A DNA stretch of 27,394 nt from Pseudomonadota bacterium. Its GTDB lineage: Bacteria; Pseudomonadota; Gammaproteobacteria; Burkholderiales; JABEVD01. Position 1 is the stretch's first letter, and each line of letters starts with the position of its first letter. This document shows, piece after piece, positions 21,494 through 27,394 of this stretch. The DNA is taken from NCBI GenBank assembly GCA_021811205.1, contig JAJZPK010000002.1:1-27394 (forward strand). The letters run 5' to 3'. The notes under the pieces are model-generated. The model ran no database searches. It was given only the letters and a program-made list of their open reading frames with translations, and was not told where the DNA came from. The position numbers and the translations under genes are program-made.

Positions 21494-21576
21494 GTCCGCG
21501 AAAAGGGTCTAGAATACCCTATTCTTCAAGTCACACCTAAAATTATATCTATTTGTTATTAAATAGAAAAGGGTTC

Positions 21577-22896
21577 ATGGATAAATTCTGGCACGCGTGC
21601 CTCGAGCGCTTCAAGAGCGAATTGACCGCGCAGCAATTCAACACCTGGATCAAGCCGCTCAGACTCGAAACCGCAGGCGACTCCTTCGCGCTCGTCACGC
21701 CGAGTCCCTTCGTGCTGCTCTGGGTCAAGGATCGCTTCCTGCCCAGGATAGAGGAGATGGCCGAGGAGTTCTTCGGCAAGCGCGTCGCATTCGACCTGGT
21801 TTCTGCCGATTCGCCCCAGCAAAAGACGGCGGTTTCAGCGCCCCAGGTGCATACCCCGGCAAAGCAGCAGGACCAGAGCAGGCTCAACAAGTCGTTCAAC
21901 TTCGACAATTTCGTGACGGGCAAGGCCAACCAGCTTGCCCGCGCGGCCGCCATCCAGATCGCCGAAAACCCGGGCATGGCCTACAACCCGCTTTTCATCT
22001 ACGGCGGCGTGGGACTGGGCAAGACCCACCTCATCCAGGCGATCGGCAATCTCGTTCAGGAGCGGCATCCGGAAGCGAGGATACGCTATACCCATGCAGA
22101 ACAATATGTCTCGGACGTGGTCAAAGCCTACAGGCACAAGGCGTTCGACGACTTCAAGCAGTACTACCATTCGCTCGACCTGCTGCTGATAGACGACATC
22201 CAGTTCTTCAGCGGCAAGGCGCGAACCCAGGAAGAATTTTTCTATGCATTCAATGCACTGGTCGATTCACACAAGCAGGTGATCATCACCTGCGACACGT
22301 ATCCCAAGGAAATTTCCGGCGTGGAAGACCGCCTCATTTCGCGGTTCGGCTGGGGATTGACCGTGGCGGTCGAGCCGCCCGAACTGGAAATGCGCGTTGC
22401 GATCCTGCTTAAGAAAGCTGAAATGGAAAACATGGCGCTCGACGAGAGCATCGCCTTTTTCATCGCCAAGCACATCCGTTCCAACATCCGCGAGCTCGAG
22501 GGTGCGCTGAAGCGCGTTCTCGCCTATTGCCGGTTTTCAGGCCATCATACCGTCACCCTCGAGCTTGCCAAGGAAGCGCTCAAGGACCTGCTCGCCGTTC
22601 AGAACAGGCAGATTTCGACCGAAAACATCCAGAAGACAGTGGCCGACTTCTACAAGATCAAGGTGGCCGAAATGTATTCGAAGAAACGCACGCGCGTGCT
22701 CGCCCGACCCCGCCAGATGGCGATGGCGCTGACCAAGGAGCTGACTCAGCTCAGCCTGCCCGACATCGGCGACGCATTCGGCGGACGGGACCATACCACC
22801 GTCCTGCATGCGTGCAGAAAAATAACCGAGCTCAAGTCGACCAACCCCGACATTGCGCGTGAATTCAACACCCTCCTACAAATATTGCGAAACTGA
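21577..22896 (+). CDS. dnaA: Chromosomal replication initiator DnaA
   Basis: 439 residues. Domain I begins [24 protein letters not shown]. Domain II is a short linker (about 76-103). The AAA+ domain has [13 protein letters not shown] (Walker A 143-150) and [10 protein letters not shown]. Domain IV has the DNA-binding signature [15 protein letters not shown]. It binds DnaA boxes and opens oriC. I took ATG at 21577 because AAAGGG precedes it at about 5 nt and the family starts there; a TTG 8 codons earlier only adds an unrelated tail. It lies 13 nt before dnaN. Confidence 0.98.
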   Translation: MDKFWHACLERFKSELTAQQFNTWIKPLRLETAGDSFALVTPSPFVLLWVKDRFLPRIEEMAEEFFGKRVAFDLVSADSPQQKTAVSAPQVHTPAKQQDQSRLNKSFNFDNFVTGKANQLARAAAIQIAENPGMAYNPLFIYGGVGLGKTHLIQAIGNLVQERHPEARIRYTHAEQYVSDVVKAYRHKAFDDFKQYYHSLDLLLIDDIQFFSGKARTQEEFFYAFNALVDSHKQVIITCDTYPKEISGVEDRLISRFGWGLTVAVEPPELEMRVAILLKKAEMENMALDESIAFFIAKHIRSNIRELEGALKRVLAYCRFSGHHTVTLELAKEALKDLLAVQNRQISTENIQKTVADFYKIKVAEMYSKKRTRVLARPRQMAMALTKELTQLSLPDIGDAFGGRDHTTVLHACRKITELKSTNPDIAREFNTLLQILRN

Positions 22897-22909
22897 ACAG
22901 GGAAAGCCT

Positions 22910-24015
22910 ATGCTACTCATCAAAGCCAACCGGGATCTCCTCTTGAAGCCGCTCCAGTCCGTGACGGGCGTGGTCGAAAGGCGCCATACGCTGCCCATCC
23001 TGGCCAACGTCCTGATCGAGAAGAGCGGCGAATCGATTTCATTCGCCGCCACCGACCTCGAAATCCAGATCACGTCCTCCACGCCGTGCGAAGGCGACGG
23101 GCAGAAGGTTTCGGTCACGGTCGGCGCCAAGAAGCTCCAGGACATCCTGCGCTCCCTTCCGGACGACACGAACATCTCGCTCGATCTCCAGGACAGCCGG
23201 CTCCAGGTCAAGGCGGGGCACAGCCGGTTCAACCTGCAAACCCTGCCTGCCGAGGATTTCCCGAGGCTGGCCGAAGGCGAAGCCCTGGGCGGAAAGCTCA
23301 CCGTGACCCAGAAGCTGTTCAAGGGCCTGCTTTCCCTGGTGCAGTACGCCATGGCCCAGCAGGACATACGCTACTACCTGAACGGCCTCCTGCTCGTGAT
23401 CGAAGGGAATCTCATCAAGGTTGTCGCAACGGACGGACACCGGCTCGCATTCGCAAGCGCTTCTCTCGACCGGGAATACGAACGGCGCGAGGTGATCCTG
23501 CCAAGGAAGACGGTGCTCGAGCTCTCCAAGCTGCTCTCGGACAGCGACGAGCCGCTTGTCCTCGACATACTGCAGAACCAGATCCGCTTCGAGTTCGCAA
23601 GCGTGACCCTGATCTCGAAGCTGGTCGACGGCAAGTTCCCGGACTACACGAAGGTGATCCCCGTCAATTACCAGCAGCACATGGCCATCGACAGGGCCAC
23701 CCTCCTCCAGGCGCTGCAGCGCGCCGCCATACTCTCCAACGAGAAAATCAGGGGGGTAAGGCTAGTCCTTTCCGACAGGAATTTGCGCATCATCTGCACG
23801 AACACCGAGCAGGAAGAAGCGCAGGAGGACTTCGAGGTCAGCTACGATGGCAACCCGCTCGACATCGGATTCAACATCAGCTACCTGCTCGACGTCCTGA
23901 CCAATCTTTCTTCTGAGACGCTCGACTGCGCCTTCGGCGATTCGAACAGCAGCGTGCTGATATCCCTGCCCGGCCGCGACGACTTCAAGTATGTCGTCAT
24001 GCCGATGAGAATTTA

Positions 24016-24016
<1 letters not shown>
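22910..24016 (+). CDS. dnaN: DNA polymerase III beta sliding clamp
   Basis: 368 residues, E. coli-like in size, with three repeated clamp domains. It begins MLLIKANRDLLLKPLQSVTGVVERRHTLPILANV and ends YVVMPMRI, both typical. The ring tethers polymerase III and other partners to DNA. The open frame extends back to 22853, inside dnaA, but AGGGA 7 nt before ATG 22910 and the family N-terminus fix the start. The TAA stop touches the parS site that fills the gap to gyrB. Confidence 0.98.
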
Positions 24017-26416
<2,400 letters not shown>

Positions 26417-26420
26417 TCTT

Positions 26421-26486
26421 GTGTAGGATCCCACATAAAGTGAAAAAAATCCCACCTATGTGAAAAAATGTAGGAATTTTTCACTA
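26421..26486. repeat. Cluster of short direct and inverted repeats downstream of gyrB
   Basis: GTAGGA occurs at 26423 and 26470 and its near complement TCCCAC at 26429 and 26450. GTGAAAAA occurs at 26440 and 26460 and inverted as TTTTTCAC at 26477-26484. GTAGGATCCCAC (26423-26434) is nearly palindromic, and 26439-26455 can pair with 26470-26485. The function is unknown. Confidence 0.7.
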
Positions 26487-26493
26487 ATTGCGA

Positions 26494-26523
26494 AAAGGGC
26501 CTCGAATGAGGCCCTTTCTTTAT
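26494..26523 (+). terminator. Rho-independent terminator of dnaA-dnaN-gyrB
   Basis: AAAGGGCCTC (26494-26503), loop GAAT, GAGGCCCTTT (26508-26517): a perfect 10-bp stem with 5 GC pairs at its core, followed by CTTTATT. It could also work in reverse, since AAAA precedes the stem. Confidence 0.88.
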
Positions 26524-26706
26524 TGGCTGCTACTCGGCCAGAGCTGCCTATGGGGTTAGCGCAGTTCAACGGCTGCAGTTGTGAAGGTTCCTGACGTTGG
26601 CAAAGTGTTTAGGCCGCAATCACAATGATAATCGGTTTGTCTTACTCAACCTAAACAGCCTCCTCACAACTCGGGGTGATTCAGACTTTACTGCCGTTTA
26701 TATATA
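26524..26706. other. Unassigned spacer between gyrB terminator and lipoprotein gene
   Basis: No convincing open frame, tRNA, or insertion-sequence end is seen in these 183 nt. The base composition shifts towards AT near its right end. It probably contains the junction between conserved chromosome and an acquired segment, and the promoter of the following gene. A TATAAT at 26703-26708 overlaps the ATG, so it cannot serve that ATG in the usual way. Confidence 0.5.
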
Positions 26707-27394
26707 ATGATGAGATCACTAACGAATATTGAAAAACAAATTAAGCGCCTACAACCGCATTTTAAGTTAATCCTGGCGGTTCTCCTTGGAGGACTGTTGT
26801 CTGGATGCGTCAGAGTTATTCGTCCAAATGAGCCTATTTCCAGCAAGGTTCCTGACTACCATTATTCAAAAGACATTGTAATTACTTTCCCAGCTTGGAT
26901 ATCTGAGGAAGATAAATTTTCAGAGTTGGAGAAAACGGCAAGACTAAAGGCAGCCCAAAAATGCAAGGGCGCCCCATACAAGCTTATTGACATAAAATCT
27001 GACCCGTATCACTTCAACTTCAGCCTTTCGGGCGGAAAATTGAGTGTCATTTCAGCAAACATTTCTTGTACTGGTTTAGAATCTCAGAACGAAGTGCAAG
27101 CAAAATATGATCAACAAAAGAATGAGTTGATTGCCGCAAGAAAACACGAGCAGGAGCTTGAGGACCAGCTCAACGTCAAACAGTCAGACACTTTAAAAGC
27201 GACATTAGGTGATCGAATTCATCTAATCGAAAGCGGTGGAACTTTCACAGTTCCCGTAAGACTCAATGGTCAATTCTCTCTCAACTTTACCATTGATAGT
27301 GGGGCGGCAGATGTTTCCATCCCGGTCGATGTGGTTATCACCTTAATAAGAACCGGAACAATAAGAAACCGTGACTTCATTGGCGAGAAGGCCT
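26707..27394 (+). CDS. Lipoprotein with coiled coil and retropepsin-like aspartic protease domain, C-terminus cut by window edge
   Basis: 229 complete codons are open to the window end. The N-terminus has basic residues, a hydrophobic stretch (LILAVLLGGLLSG) and the lipobox LSGC with Cys34. A middle region of unknown fold (about 50-125) has three Cys. A charged segment (about 130-160) suggests a coiled coil. Then GGTFTVPVRLNGQFSLNFTIDSGAADVSIP carries Asp197-Ser198-Gly199, the catalytic triad form of retropepsin-like clan AA proteases. These act as dimers of one-lobe chains. The gene is clearly AT-rich relative to gyrB, has no visible Shine-Dalgarno, and is probably acquired. ATG at 26707 or 26710 are the only starts after the stop at 26677. 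Substrate and role are unknown. Confidence 0.8.
   Translation, partial: MMRSLTNIEKQIKRLQPHFKLILAVLLGGLLSGCVRVIRPNEPISSKVPDYHYSKDIVITFPAWISEEDKFSELEKTARLKAAQKCKGAPYKLIDIKSDPYHFNFSLSGGKLSVISANISCTGLESQNEVQAKYDQQKNELIAARKHEQELEDQLNVKQSDTLKATLGDRIHLIESGGTFTVPVRLNGQFSLNFTIDSGAADVSIPVDVVITLIRTGTIRNRDFIGEKA

Larger units (their letters stand above)
21397..21576. other. rpmH-dnaA intergenic region, candidate oriC / dnaA control region
   Basis: This 180-nt gap between diverging genes has a perfect DnaA box (TGTGGATAA, 21485-21493), an inverted repeat AGAATA-CCC-TATTCT (21511-21525), and an AT-rich block (about 21537-21570) suitable for unwinding. Flanking genes point away on both sides. Only one consensus DnaA box was found, so a full origin with more, weaker boxes or an origin extending elsewhere is not proven. 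Confidence 0.55.

Noticed and set aside
21553..21576. Upstream TTG start for dnaA
   Set aside because: Adds eight residues foreign to DnaA; AAAGGG is placed for ATG 21577.
22853..22909. Extension of dnaN into dnaA
   Set aside because: The extra N-terminal residues do not belong to beta clamps, while ATG 22910 has a good Shine-Dalgarno.
26524..26700. Remnant insertion sequence or integron-type site
   Set aside because: No paired terminal repeats, target duplication or transposase fragment could be made out by eye.

Overview
This window looks like the origin-proximal region of a betaproteobacterial chromosome, most likely of the Nitrosomonadales/Gallionellaceae type. The gene order glmS-glmU-atp operon-parB-parA-rsmG-mnmG-mnmE-yidC-yidD-rnpA-rpmH | dnaA-dnaN-gyrB, moderately high GC, two ParB-type parS sites and an H+-type F1Fo ATP synthase support this. 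The taxon is an inference from synteny and protein style; no 16S gene is present. No tRNA, rRNA, CRISPR array or transposase gene was seen.

Layout. 1-1490 (+): the tail of one DsbA-like thiol oxidoreductase, a second complete DsbA-like protein and a short-chain dehydrogenase, all joined by 4-nt stop/start overlaps. 1480-6687 (-): a probable glmU-glmS-GT4 glycosyltransferase-orphan parA transcription unit, tail to tail with the dehydrogenase. 6706-6732: terminator of the ATP synthase operon. 6754-13547 (-): atpIBEFHAGDC, with a near-consensus promoter whose -35 box overlaps the parB stop codon. 13595-17674 (-): parB, parA, rsmG, mnmG, closely packed. 17730-17745: a degenerate parS. 17746-21396 (-): rpmH, rnpA, yidD, yidC, mnmE, all overlapping or nearly so. 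21397-21576: rpmH-dnaA intergenic region with a consensus DnaA box, an AT-rich block and a strong leftward rpmH promoter; this is the best oriC candidate in the window. 21577-26416 (+): dnaA, dnaN, gyrB, with a perfect parS core filling the dnaN-gyrB gap. 26417-26706: a cluster of short direct and inverted repeats, a strong terminator, and unassigned DNA. 26707-end (+): an AT-rich lipoprotein gene with a retropepsin-like domain, cut by the window edge and probably acquired.

The genes either side of dnaA point away from it, as expected if replication starts there. Only the dsbA-SDR group runs against this. Chromosome initiation (DnaA, DnaN, GyrB), origin segregation (ParA, ParB, parS), tRNA and rRNA modification (MnmE, MnmG, RsmG), membrane insertion (YidC, YidD), RNA processing (RnpA), energy coupling (ATP synthase) and UDP-GlcNAc supply (GlmS, GlmU) are grouped here. 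Most of the window is conserved housekeeping DNA. The most noteworthy points are regulatory or translational: parS in place of a gyrB Shine-Dalgarno, two apparent CTG starts in CTGA overlaps, a three-codon mini-ORF ahead of atpI, and the accessory right edge.
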